A stretch of DNA of 64,000 bases from Ilyonectria destructans. Taxonomy: Eukaryota; Ascomycota; Sordariomycetes; Hypocreales; Nectriaceae. The position numbers were made by a program, and so were the translations under genes. Shown in pieces: positions 1 to 10,322 of the stretch (positions are counted from its first letter, which is position 1; the number at the start of each line of letters is the position of its first letter). Location of the stretch: contig JAHEWK010000012.1 in assembly GCA_020740775.1 (NCBI GenBank), positions 1,178,001 through 1,242,000 on the forward strand, in the 5' to 3' direction. Under the pieces are notes generated by a model that did no database searches, had not been told where the DNA came from, and was given only the letters and a program-made list of their open reading frames with translations.

Positions 1-303
1 GGGTGGCAACGGCTTCGATGGTGGAGGATATTTGCTGCGGCTGGACACGTACGATGATGCAGTGGATGGTCGTCTCTGCGAGGATCGCGCATCTTCTCGT
101 ATATTTGGCTGCAAGGATTTTCCTGGCGAGATCTCCGGCGATAACGCGTGGTACTGGAGCGGGTCGGGTTGGATATCGTTACATGGAAGGACGGTGTCTC
201 TCCCCGAAGGCCCAGGAGCAAAGGCCTCCTGAGACGCCAGTGGTGTGGGGAAACGCGTGAGAAGAGCGCCAATTCCGTCCTCCCATTCATCCAGGAATGA
301 CAT
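1..303 (-). CDS. Partial hypothetical protein (N-terminus only)
   Basis: An open frame runs without a stop from an ATG at 303 down to the left edge, giving 101 residues of an incomplete protein. The start MSFLDEWEDGIGALL has a good context (CAAC before ATG). It is followed by a Pro/Ser-rich segment with SSYVSSRSKYPPPSKPLPP at the window edge, which looks like a disordered N-terminal region. Codon use and lack of stops support a real gene. I do not recognise the family, and the functional domain presumably lies outside the window. Confidence 0.55.
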   Translation of the reverse strand, partial: MSFLDEWEDGIGALLTRFPTPLASQEAFAPGPSGRDTVLPCNDIQPDPLQYHALSPEISPGKSLQPNIREDARSSQRRPSTASSYVSSRSKYPPPSKPLPP

Positions 304-1729
304 GTTGTGTTGGTGTTTCTGCACCGTTGAGCCAGTCCAGACGAGCCTTGAGTGTCCGTCAACGATCGCCGTGGATCCTCTCAAAGGCACAAGCAGACTG
401 TAGTTGTCTCAAAGTAAGAAAAAAACTCGCGTGCTCAATGACTTCGAGTGGGGAGAGACGGGTCACGTCGATCACTCGTGTGGGGAAGAGGATCCATTTG
501 GGGTTTTCAGCAGGCTAGAAGCGTGTAATTAATCCCTCCACCATCCCTCCACCATCCCCCCGACTTCTCCCCCACAGTGTGCCACAGTCACGGAACCGAC
601 CAAGACGGCCCGAAAACCAGGAAAACCGCCAGGATCCAGCACCTGAGCCCCTTGGTTAGTGGTGTTGCTAGGCTAATAGCCTGAGCCACACCTCGGATCC
701 GGGGCCGTCGGCTGTGACACATGTTGGAGAAATGCCAGCATTTGAGGCTAGCCTGCGGAGCTATCTCGGTGCCTCTACCTGTCACTTCCAATATTTTATT
801 CAGCCTTAGCCCCTGGCGACCCGGCTTCATGACACGCGCTCGCAACAGACGCGTTGCTCCAGTGGTGAGCAGAGCAGACAATAGTGCGTTCCCAAACTTG
901 CGGAGCAAAATTTCCTCGCTAGGATGGCCTCCTGTTTAGCGCATGAGATCTCCTGAGCATCCCCTAAGCATCCCCTGAGCAGTCCCTTAAGCGAACCTGA
1001 GCGAGCCTGAGGAAGTCCACATATCTAACAAGGGCAGGATTAATCAGAGTGCTGACCTACACACAGATTATATTCTAACTCTATTGGGATATATTTCGTT
1101 ACTGCTTTAGTAGTACGTTTTTATATCACCTCCTGAACCAGTACTATTAGGTGTAGGGTTCAGCAGCCTGCCGCCAGCATAAGTAGTTTTCCCCTTGTAA
1201 ACATATACGGCGAGTCACTGCTTGACTCCAAAGTTTGTCATAAGCGGAACTGTTGGTACTGTGATAAGTTGGTTGATACATATTTGAATCTTCCTTGAAT
1301 GGTCAGAATCTCTCGATCGATGTTCACCATAACTTGCTGGTGCGGGGTTGATGGATTAGTGCGATGGTTGCTGGTGCCTAAGAGGGGGGATTCCCAGTGT
1401 TGCCTGAGGCTTCAAAATGAACTCCTGCGACGAAAGACAGACCCCTATCATCCGGGCGTTCACAAAGATCCTCTTGCAAATCAGAGAACGGAAGAGCAGA
1501 ATCATCACGTGCGAAGGCACGTGATATGGCCTGAAGAACAGGTTCTGTACCATGGTGGTCCAGTTGTGCTAATGGGTGATCATCGTGGCCATTTCCAGCC
1601 GTGGTAGGTGACAACGCCAGGGTCTTCGGAACTCGGCCGAACTTAAACTGTAAACCAAAGGACTTGACCTAAGTATAAAGTGTGAGGAAGGAACAATTAT
1701 CACTGTGATGGTAGTCCGTACGCTCCATA
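304..1729. other. Intergenic, no convincing gene
   Basis: This is the upstream side of the left-edge gene. It holds short local repeats: a CATCCCTCCAC-type repeat near 535-560 and a CTGAGCATCCC-type repeat at about 950-1010. Open frames of 60-106 codons on both strands start mostly with non-ATG codons and resemble no family I know. I see no RNA gene here. Confidence 0.4.
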
Positions 1730-2086
1730 TCATTTTAGGTGTTTCCTGAAGTCCATTTTGAAAGCTCTTGCGATAGCATGGGCCTTGGTCCCGAAACTGG
1801 TCCGCCCTGATTCATCATGGGACGATAAGAGGTCCCAGCATGTGCAGTAGTACTTATTTCCAGTCCTTATAATTGGATACAATGGGTTGTATGGACAGGT
1901 AGGGCAGCTGCATACTTGAGCAAAGCGTCCCCCCTTACGCCAGGAGGGCTCCAGTTCACTACACTGCGTGTAGTCGGGGATTACAACAGTGTCGTTCCAT
2001 TTCACGTACGCCCTAGAAGGACTACCGTTCACTACACTCGAACGAGCGAGTAAGGAAGTACGAACAGTCTCCTTTGTGTCCTTCAC
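1730..2086 (-). other. Cysteine-patterned open frame without ATG
   Basis: An open frame of 118 codons begins at a GTG, not an ATG, and contains a cluster CSCPTCPYNP followed by KYYCTCWDLL, reminiscent of a zinc-binding knuckle. It could be an exon of a gene whose first exon I could not place, a decayed gene, or chance. The 12-mer GTTCACTACACT occurs twice on the plus strand in this stretch, near 1953 and 2029. No function is proposed. Confidence 0.15.
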
Positions 2087-3271
2087 TCGAGAAGAGTGAA
2101 TTGGTTGGAGATGGAAACGACATTATGGGAACGGAGTGATAGCGACGGAAGGAAGTTACTAGGTCGAAATGTAGGACCTGAGACCTTTGTTTTTTTGTCT
2201 TGCGCTACGCGCCATCAAATAACGGAAAAGCGTGACGCCATTGTACAATGGTTGACGGATAAGTCGGAAGGAGGGGAAGCCGACCTGGGCTCGATGACAG
2301 TGTTTCTTCAAGCAGCAGGCATAAAAGCCCTCTTTGTCGCCCTGTCGACTTGACTTCATAGCTGGCTCTATCTAGTCGGACCGCCGAGGTGTCTGATCCA
2401 AGTCACACGAAAAAGCTGTGACGTCTCTTCACCACAGCCATCCTGTTCTTTACAGAGGAGGATGATGACTGCTCATGCCGCTGCTGAAAGTGAGGCTTGA
2501 GGAAACTAGGCGTGCCGTGCCAGCTGGTCCGACGCCTTAGCAATATTCCAGAATGTCCCTTATATCAACTTTCTACACAGTCAAGGTGGGAAAAGAACAT
2601 TCAGCAGAGCTGGCCGACTCATTACATAGGCTTCCATTTTAGAGGCACTGATAGTAGCACTTATAGGCAACTTGGTAGGTATAAGGAGAGAGATATTGAG
2701 TTGCTCTAATCTACCACATCTTCGCAAACAATTTTAGACACTCTGTCTGGGGTATTTCCGACAGTGTAAATGCCACGTGTGACCATAGTCGTGCTTGGAC
2801 GAAAAGTTGAAGTCATTCGTTGAGGATATTGAACCCAGTACTTTGCACAGTTCGAACGAAGTTTGGGTCAAACCGCATCAGAATATTACCACGTTCGAAT
2901 GGCCACATAAAATCCTGATTAGGGCAAGCAGCGTGGCTTCTATTCCAGTTATATTCCATCCCCCCACATGAAGGGCTTGAAGAAAGTCGTCTTGGAGCGC
3001 TCCCTCATTTACTGAAACCTCAAGTGTGCTTTCTCTAGCAGTTGAAGACATAATACCGCCGTCAGTGCTAAGATTTGACAAGTCTTATTTTTTGGTCCTA
3101 GCTCGTTTACCATCAGACCAACTCTCGACCCTTTCGGGCCTTATATTTATAAACAACTCGAAACCCTTGGTATATGTATATCGAAGTTTTGCCTTTGTAA
3201 CACGGCCTGGAGCATCAAATCTCCGATCCTAGGTAGACCAAAAACTTATCATCCATGTACAGAACCCTTCT
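2087..3271. other. Intergenic, no convincing gene
   Basis: Short open frames (60-85 codons) occur on both strands, but none has a recognisable motif or plausible splice partners. The right end is the downstream region of the SDR gene that stops at 3272. Confidence 0.4.
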
Positions 3272-4069
3272 CTACCATGCAATTGGCCCTTGGGCATTGA
3301 CGAATGTCCCCGTCGGCCCGCTCTCTCCCAGCGTAGCGAGATGGCAAATTATCTCAGCTCCAGTCTCAGGCGGGTTTACTCCCCTGTAGCCATTCAGGTT
3401 CGTAGCACAGTACCCAGGACAGCCGCAATTGAACTTCCAGCTCTTATCGTCTTCATAAGCGGCTGCGTACTGAACGCAGATCGCGTTGACAGCCGTCTTG
3501 CTGACCGCGTAGGCCGGCGCCTTGAAAGCTCTAACAGGGCTGCCCGGGGTTGTCCACTGGGTGATGCTGCCTGCTCCCGAAGAGACAAAGACAACCCTCT
3601 TTGTGGCTTGGGATTTGGCAAGGAGCGGCAGAAACTTTTCTGTGACTGACATGGAGCCTACAACGTTGGTCGCGAGCAATGCTTCGTACTCGGCGCGAAC
3701 AGATTTCGGCTCGGGCACGGCTCTGGCGATTCCTGCGTTGTTGACGAGAACATCGAGGCGTCCAAACTTGCTAATCAGATTGCGCGTATGAGCTACTATG
3801 GACCATCGCTGAAACAGCAGGGGTTGACTTTACCTCTCGACTTCCCGGACAACGGCATCGATAGACTCATCAGAGGTGACGTCCATGACGTGAGCTTCGA
3901 CGTGTAAGCCCAGGTCCTGCAAGGTTTTCGCCTTGGCCTTGACGTCGTCTTCGCGTCTTCCGGTCATGATAACGTGGTATCCATGTTCTGATGCAAGCTT
4001 CTGGGAGACGGCAAAGCCAATTCCTTGGTTCGCCCCAGTGACGAGTGCGAGAGTCTTGCCGGAAGCCAT
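3272..4069 (-). CDS. Short-chain dehydrogenase/reductase, carbonyl-reductase-like
   Basis: Two exons, 4069-3834 and 3770-3272, are joined across a 63-nt intron (donor GTAAAG, acceptor TTAG), giving 244 residues. The Rossmann nucleotide motif TGANQGIG is at 11-18 and NNAG at 89-92. The catalytic serine lies in VSSGAG (142-143), with the YAVSK pair Tyr166/Lys170. This set defines a classical NAD(P)H-dependent SDR, and the arrangement resembles carbonyl reductases that reduce aldehydes or ketones in the cytosol; the substrate cannot be told. The start was chosen at MASGK because it places the glycine motif at the usual distance from the N-terminus; an in-frame upstream ATG at 4162 would add 31 residues with no SDR similarity. 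Confidence 0.88.
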
Positions 4070-4608
4070 AATGTTGCGTTGGATATGGTGATCTGGGGGA
4101 ACGAGGGTAGAATGAGTTGAGATGAGTTTGACCTGTGTCGCTATATAGGCTCCTTTATCCAATCTGTTGTTCGGGTTCTAAGTTCGGAGTTTAGCTATGT
4201 CCGTGACGATCGAGCGCGGGGGCAAGCGTCAACAAGCCATGATTGTAAGTTCATGTGTGGGGCAGCCTCGGCAATTCAACAAGTTTCCACGACTCACTTG
4301 ACATGAACGAGGCCGCGGATTAATGTCCATCTCCGCGGAGTTTAAGAGAGAATCAGGTTCATCGGCAATTGAGTAGCATAAACTGTCTATACGCGATGAA
4401 GAACTCAGCAGCATAACAGCACACGGACGCGGTAGGTCCCATGCGATGTTACAACTACTGCTACAGTCTGAGTCCACCGCCCCATCTCGACACTGGCTGG
4501 TACGGCCCCACTCCGAGCCGAATCCCCGTGGCCGCTTTCAGAACCCGGCCCGAGACAGCGGCGAGTCCATTCCGAAGTGACTCGCCTACGGAAGCCTAGC
4601 TCCAGCTC
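4070..4608. other. Intergenic, promoter side of the SDR gene
   Basis: 539 bp separates the SDR start from the stop of the CorA-like gene; both genes are on the minus strand. No open frame here shows a recognisable domain, and I see no RNA gene or strong repeat. Confidence 0.4.
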
Positions 4609-6021
4609 TTACACAGAAATATCCCGCCTTTTCGCCTTTCTCTTCGCCTTTCTTTTCCGCATGATCACCCCAACCAGGTACGCCGCAAAGGTCAGCGCCG
4701 TGACCGACACCGTGACAGCCCAGAACAGCGCAAACTGCGGCCTAGTACCAATCCCAATCGACGACGAATCCACCGAGACGCCGTCCCAGTCAAACAGCGG
4801 GGTGGAGAATAGGGCGGCGACGAAGCTCCCTGGGAGGAAGACCATGGCGACGATGGAGAGCATCTTCATCGACGACGAGTCCTCCTGGCTCGACGCGGCG
4901 AGCTCCCGTGTGGCCCGCGCCGTGTCGAAGGCGATGGCGTTGTCCTGCTGGGCGATCAGGTGGAATAGCGCCGCAATTTGCACCTGCACCCGCTGTCGAA
5001 CGTACTCGTTGTCTACCGACTGCATGGCTAACCGCTGCTGGAGGACGTCGACGTGGTGGGAGAGGAGGGTGGCGGCTGAGGTGCTGGGCTTCTCTTGAAG
5101 AGTTGCTGGCGGGCTGAGAGGAGATGACCAGCGGGTGTAGATGGAATCCCTCTTTTCTAGTTCCAGGCCTTCCATGTCTTGTAATTCTTCGTCGTGGTTC
5201 CTTTCCGAAGGGGTCTGGCCCCCTGTGTGCCGGATGATAAAGTCGTTGAGGGCGCCAACAACGCTCAGTTTACGGGACCCATTAGCGAGCTTCGCGGCAC
5301 ACCCACTCATCCTGGCAGAGAGATTTCCCAGTTCTCCCGCAGCCGGCCGTTCCTGGCGGTGGGAGAAGCGGTGGTGTCCGGTACGCGCCTCGACCTCGCG
5401 CACGTCCGCCTTGATGCCCTCGGTCGTGTCGTCGAACTCGCCGCTCAGAGCCAAGCTGCACAAGAAGGTGGGGAACACGGGGTGGCTCACCACGTCGGGA
5501 CGCCATCGGGACGCCAGGATGTTGAGCATCTCCGTCCTCTGCTCGGGCCCTGTGAAGGCGATGGCTTGGGTGTGCGTTACGCCGCCTATCGTGGAGTTGG
5601 ACCATGCTAGGGCTATCTTTGGATGGTACGTGACTGTGAATATCCTGGTGTCGCCGCGAGGCGGCAGAGCGGCGACCCCGGCAAAGCTGCTCCGCGAGTA
5701 ATCAGATGCTTGCTCGAGGCCCCAAGCCTCGATGATCTGAGACAGTACTCCTGTTGACGGTGCGTGGCGCGACGTCTTTGGATTCTCTCCCACCCAGACG
5801 AACCGGGCGAGCCGTCTGTGCGTTCTGGGATAGAGTAACTTCTCTGCTGGCTCGTCCAGCCAACTGGCAACGTCGGCGGAGTATATGGTCTTGTGGTCGC
5901 AGGATGCCGAGTCGGAGCCATCATAACCCCATATCTCGGTGACATCGAAGGTGGGGGATTTAGGCACGTCATACTTGTCCCAGAGGCTGCGCCTCCCGAG
6001 GTGGTGGTGTAAGTCTTCCAT
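4609..6021 (-). CDS. Fungal CorA-like (Mg2+ transporter-like) membrane protein
   Basis: Single-exon gene of 470 residues starting at the ATG at 6021. A long soluble N-terminal region is followed by a helical stretch and two C-terminal membrane segments at about 387-405 (KMLSIVAMVFLPGSFVAALF) and 430-454 (FALFWAVTVSVTALTFAAYL), ending in a very basic tail (RKRKAKRKAKRR). The FLPGSFVAALFS segment is typical of the large, divergent fungal CorA-like family; the canonical GMN signature of true CorA channels is not present after the first membrane helix. Magnesium transport is therefore not assured. The family is greatly expanded in filamentous fungi and often lies in accessory regions. No intron was needed. 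Confidence 0.75.
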   Translation of the reverse strand: MEDLHHHLGRRSLWDKYDVPKSPTFDVTEIWGYDGSDSASCDHKTIYSADVASWLDEPAEKLLYPRTHRRLARFVWVGENPKTSRHAPSTGVLSQIIEAWGLEQASDYSRSSFAGVAALPPRGDTRIFTVTYHPKIALAWSNSTIGGVTHTQAIAFTGPEQRTEMLNILASRWRPDVVSHPVFPTFLCSLALSGEFDDTTEGIKADVREVEARTGHHRFSHRQERPAAGELGNLSARMSGCAAKLANGSRKLSVVGALNDFIIRHTGGQTPSERNHDEELQDMEGLELEKRDSIYTRWSSPLSPPATLQEKPSTSAATLLSHHVDVLQQRLAMQSVDNEYVRQRVQVQIAALFHLIAQQDNAIAFDTARATRELAASSQEDSSSMKMLSIVAMVFLPGSFVAALFSTPLFDWDGVSVDSSSIGIGTRPQFALFWAVTVSVTALTFAAYLVGVIMRKRKAKRKAKRRDISV

Positions 6022-6889
6022 TCTGCAGGAATTGATGTCGCCTCATGTAGAAGAAAATTGAGCTGGAACTCTGCAAAACGCTGTGGGTGATCAAGATGTA
6101 AATATTTGGCAGCTGCCTAGGGCGGCCTCCTCTTCGACATTCGAGCTCTGAAGCAGAGCTGTCTACCTTAGGTGGCTGTGCAGCCTGTAATGTGCCTTGC
6201 AGGCCTATCGTTAAATTGGCCATACTAGCTTGAATAGTGGCAGACTGCGTACCTAGGTACTTAAGCGAGACCGCCTTACGCTTCCGGTGAAGCTAGTGAA
6301 GCTTTAACTGCTTAGGTACGGATATCATGTCACTAATAACAGCCACAAGTCAAGCGAAATCCAGCCTCAGTTAAGAAACCACCCTGGATCAACAACTACA
6401 AAAGCTCAGCCAAACTTGTCCAATCCACCATGCGGCGAGGCGCCCTTGTCATGAGCGAATTCCGTGCACTGCAATCCCGTCAGCCACATTCGCCCATGTG
6501 TAATCAGCCTCGGCCGTTTCGACAATGTAATCAGCCGAACTCAGCCGGATAGATGCAAGAAACCAGAACTCACCTGCAAAGTATATCTCCCCGGCCTGAA
6601 TCACAATTTCCAGCTCGTCATCTCCATTGCCCACTATCTTCTCTACTATGCGAAACCCGGCAAGTCTCGTGTGTTCCGTTTCGTATGAGTTGACGGTAAC
6701 ACTTTGCCATTGGGCGGATTTTATTAGCTCCCTCAAGGATGTCCCTCACAAATCAAGTGCTGCCTCAAAAATAAGTTGAAGGAAGGGTGAGTCGTTTTCT
6801 AGAGTTTGTAATACATAAAAAAGAGACATAAAAAGAGACATAAAAAAAGAGAAACCGCGTTTGCTTGCAATCGAATCTTGTATAGGAAT
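6022..6889. other. Intergenic with one uncertain open frame
   Basis: Upstream region of the CorA-like gene. On the minus strand, 6449-6736 is open for 95 codons (contains KIVGNGDDELEIVIQAGEIY) but begins at TTG. It could be a terminal exon of an unseen gene or a remnant. Nothing else is supported before the tRNA. Confidence 0.3.
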
Positions 6890-6975
6890 AGCCCGATGCG
6901 GGGGTCGAACCCGCAACCTTGAGATGTGTGGGTTCTGTTAAGAGTCTCACGCTCTACCGATTGAGCTAACCGGGC
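6890..6975 (-). tRNA. tRNA-Lys (CUU anticodon) with a 13-nt intron
   Basis: The minus strand folds into a complete cloverleaf. The acceptor stem GCCCGGT pairs with ATCGGGC with discriminator T at 6890; there is a D-arm with TAGCTCAATCGGTAGAGC and a T-arm with GGTTCGACCCC. The anticodon stem TGAGA/TCTCA encloses the loop CTCTTAA, giving anticodon CTT (lysine). A 13-nt insertion directly after the base 3' of the anticodon is the normal position for nuclear tRNA introns, so this should be spliced by the tRNA endonuclease. Total length 86 equals 73 plus 13. The first T-run downstream on the transcribed strand (7 T at 6848-6842) would serve as the Pol III terminator, about 42 nt past the mature end. 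Confidence 0.95.
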
Positions 6976-8069
6976 GCGTTTCTGATTGGTTGAATCTTCT
7001 GCTGATGCAGGGTACATTGGATTCCAGCTTGGAAAAGTGCTAGAGGCGGGTCAGATAGGGCAGAAATGGAAATAAATGAGCAAAGAAGGAGAAGGAAAGC
7101 GAGAGAACTTACCTAGTTTAGCCTGTCGAGGTGACTGGTTAATAAGGGTCTCGAGGGGAGACTCTTTCTGGGCGACGTCTCACAGCTCGGCGTGGCTTCC
7201 TTGAGACCGATTTTTTAGTAATCTGTAACAAAGAATATGGCCAACAATACAATGTTAATAATGAAGAAGGGGAGCGAAGAAAAAAAGAGGAAAACAGTCG
7301 CAGTTCCTGGAGAAAATTCTGTTGCCAGTTCTGTAAAGTGAATTGCCCTGACCAAAGTATGATCAGTGTTACCCTTAGACGGATAGGGGTCACGCTTAAA
7401 TCTCCAGATCTTCGAGGCTCGGAAATGATAGGCGAAATTGACCCTGCAACGTAGCCGTGGCATATCGATGACTTTAAAAATAGAGTAAAGAGGGGAGAGA
7501 ACACGCGCGCTTCCACAGTAAGTCTAACTGTAATCTTCATGACAGCCCTAGAGGCAATCCCTTTAGCGGGGATTCTTACAAAAACCCCTAATGAAACAGA
7601 GCAATGAGGATGCAATTGAAGTTAGTACGAGGGTAATAATGGAAGTCATGGGTGAGGGTGAGAGTCGGGCGAATCACATGGACTGAATGATGAAGTGAGA
7701 GCCTCTATATGAAAAAAGGGATATCTATATGTTTCTTCTGCAATTTGAAATAAAATTAATCACGTCGAGTTTAAGTGGTTATCCTAAATTAGCAAAAGCA
7801 AGGCTTCTTGCTGTTGAATCTGTGGACTAAATATTTGGTCTGCGCTATTTATTTATTGTTGGTTTTTTCCCTAACTATAAAGCCTCTATTCCCTCTTCCC
7901 AGTGCGCGTACTATTAGGGCACCATCACCTATTCATAGTAAAGCTTCAGAACAAGTAGCAGAAGCGATGCAGAAGCTTTCAGATGTAGTAGCAGGCAAAT
8001 AATTGGCCTGCGAATAATAGACTCGTCAGACAGGTTCGCCAAGGCAGGTCATCAAAGTGATCCCATGCA
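6976..8069. other. Intergenic, AT-rich, no convincing gene
   Basis: Contains a 158-codon minus frame (7139-7615) and a 64-codon plus frame (7808-8002) ending KASEQVAEAMQKLSDVVAGK. The latter ending looks protein-like and could be the tail of a decayed gene, but there is no family match I can name and no ATG-led frame of useful length. Confidence 0.3.
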
Positions 8070-8405
8070 TTAGGATTCTAGCCAGCCCGCCTCATCCTCT
8101 TCCTCATCCGTCCACAGATAACCCTTGCACATCTCCAGCAGCCGTAAGTCAACATCGGCATGCAGCGGCTGCATTCTGTCATACTCCTTCCACAGTCCCT
8201 CGTGGTCTTTGGCCGCTTTGGCGGCCTTAATTCTGCGCTCAGCTGCACCTAGGAGGTTTAGCCTCGCTGGGAAATAGACTCCACAGTTGTATTGATAGCG
8301 CTCCGTTTCGTTCAATGCAATCGCGATTGCTCGGCTAATAATATGTGTACGTCTGTCGAAGTTGTCATATGAAAAGTTCTCGAGGTTGTCGGTAGAAGGT
8401 TGGTT
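8070..8405 (-). other. Open frame continuing past the HET gene stop codon
   Basis: Immediately after the TAA at 8408-8406 that ends the HET-domain gene, the same frame stays open for 111 more codons. It contains DNFDRRTHIISRAIAIALNE, AAERRIKAAKAAKDHEGLW and an acidic end (WTDEEEDEAGWLES). The composition looks like real protein. Either the TAA is a recent nonsense change (CAA to TAA is a C-to-T transition), or an intron I could not place with confidence removes the stop (a possible donor GTATTC near 8480 and acceptor TTAG near 8345). No domain is recognised. Confidence 0.35.
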
Positions 8406-9834
8406 TTAGCCGGGGTTGTCTTGGGTTTGAGAGCTCTTCCGGGACCAAGGCTCCAAGAATACGTCCAATTGTGTCTTGTAGGCATTCACGATGACATCCT
8501 GTCTAGATTCGTCGGAATCGATGTTGAGAACTCTGTATATCGATCTGTGCTCGCCGAATTCGCGGTCGATGAGAAACTGCAATTCGTACATTACGTCTTT
8601 TCAGTCAAGTGTTAGCATCAAAAGAGGCCATATCGGCAACAGGGGAAGGAAATACGCTTTGAAAGCTGCCCCAAGACTGGGTTGGCAATGATATGACGGC
8701 CCATATGCTACGCTTACTCGGAATGTACAGCTCAGGAATGAGTCTGCGAATCTGATGGTTGTCCCTCTCCCGGAACAAGCCACCGTTCTTATCCAGTGAT
8801 GCTACCGCAGCAATGTTACAGTACGAATTTCGGTACACCTTATGCATAAGTTTCCCTTCCTTGAAAAAGTCGCTTTCATCCTTCCTCGCAACCGCGGGCT
8901 GGCACGAGTTGGGGGCTATTCGGGGCTCTTGAATAATACAAAGCGAGTCGATCCAGATGTATCTAATGCCCAGCCTCCGCGTCACCTGGATAGCGTCGAC
9001 AAAGTTCGCATTGGTCTCGATCTGTTTCCAGGGCACGCCGGTGGTTGTGAATTCGTCAAAATTGTCTGTACGCGTGGTGACGAACTTTTCCTTCCCCCAG
9101 CAGTGGCTGACAGTCGTGTACGGGCTTTTCTTGTACTTCTCCTCGGTCACCACCACGCGCACAGAGTCTGGTGGCCACTTGGAATGAGGCGCGCCGACGT
9201 CAACAAGCCTGGTTGGGACAAACTCCCGCTCGCCATGTTTTCGAGCGCAGTTGGCGTGGGACTTTAGACAGATGTTCATCCACCTGGGCATTTGGGACCA
9301 CGCTTCGTCCGAGTCGGTTCGTCCACCAAGCTGATAAGGTGTTGGGATTCTGCCTAGCTCTTCCCGTTATCCACTGTCTGTGCCTTCTTCGTTTTCTACG
9401 CCCCTTTCCTTGTCTTGGGGGTTCTCTGCTCGGCTGTTGACATCCTGGAGAAGGAAATAAAACGCCCTGTCGGACAGCTGCTGCCGTTTGTCCTGCTTTT
9501 TCTGCTCTACATTAGTTCCCAGATTTGGTCTATAGCGCAGGACCACCATCTCTTGACTCTCTCTGGTGACAGTCGCTGCTTTACGAAGAGTCCATGTATA
9601 GACAGCATCTTGGGGTGAACCATCACTTAGCCAATCGTCAAGCCATGAGCTTTGTCCCGCTGCAAACTTGAGTTTGTGTTCGGGGTCAAACCTCTCCCTG
9701 AGATCATCTGAAAGCCTTGCGCACAGCGAGCACTCTTCTTGCAAAGACTGCTTGAACTGGGGCAATTTGTGGTGATGGTAACCCCATGTCTCCCCAGACT
9801 CCAATATCTGGCATCGACAGAATGAGCAGACCAT
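8406..9834 (-). CDS. HET-domain (heterokaryon incompatibility) protein
   Basis: Three exons, 9834-9400, 9330-8718 and 8596-8406, give 412 residues. Intron 1 (donor GTAGAA) and intron 2 (donor GTAAGC, branch CTAAC, acceptor AAAAG) keep phase. The N-terminus has paired cysteines (MVCSFCRC, ECSLC). The HET core follows: YTTVSHCWG at 216-224, WIDSLCIIQ at 271-279 and MHKVYRNSYCNIAA further on. HET domains trigger cell death or growth arrest when non-self partners meet; they belong to the TIR-like fold class. After the core the protein ends sooner than most HET proteins and lacks the usual 'RGWVLQE'-type segment, so the allele may be truncated; see the open extension just downstream. Confidence 0.8.
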
Positions 9835-10322
9835 GATGGAGCACGAGGAGGTAGTGGATGAACTTGAGCGCCGCTTTGGATTGGTAGGTACGATATTGAG
9901 AAGGGTTGAGGTATTTAAATCAACCTTGGCAGATGAGGCATGACTGACTAATACTCTGAGCTGCTTACTGGGCTGCAGTGCATCCGCTGCATCTCACCCT
10001 TGCTGCAGGGTGAAGGTTGTCACACAGGCTGGAAGTGGTGTGGCTGTCTTATTTATCAATTATCATATCATCTGCAAATTCCGTGACTGGATCCCTGCTT
10101 TGTCGGAATATTTGCCTTAATTTAGAAGATTAAGTCTCACTTGAGCTAGCTAGTTCTTGTGTGTAGTCAGTCACCCAGCGTTGAAAGGCAGCCGAGTATA
10201 TCCTGTCCATCAGCCGCATGTGATGTGGATCGTCGACACATAGATATCACCATATAAGACACATTAATTTTCACTACAATAAGCTCTCAATTTTCTCCTC
10301 GGTTTAAGACCGAACCAGCTAA
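9835..10322. other. Intergenic
   Basis: Upstream of the HET gene and downstream of the phosphotransferase gene, both on the minus strand. No coding potential or RNA gene is seen. A direct CTGC-rich repeat (ctgcagtgcatccgctgcatc, about 9972-9992) is the only local structure. Confidence 0.4.

Noticed and set aside
4609..6021. Calling the CorA-like gene a proven magnesium channel
   Set aside because: The GMN selectivity motif is not visible after the first membrane helix.
7139..7615. 158-codon minus-strand frame upstream of the tRNA
   Set aside because: No domain, and it lies in AT-rich non-conserved-looking DNA.
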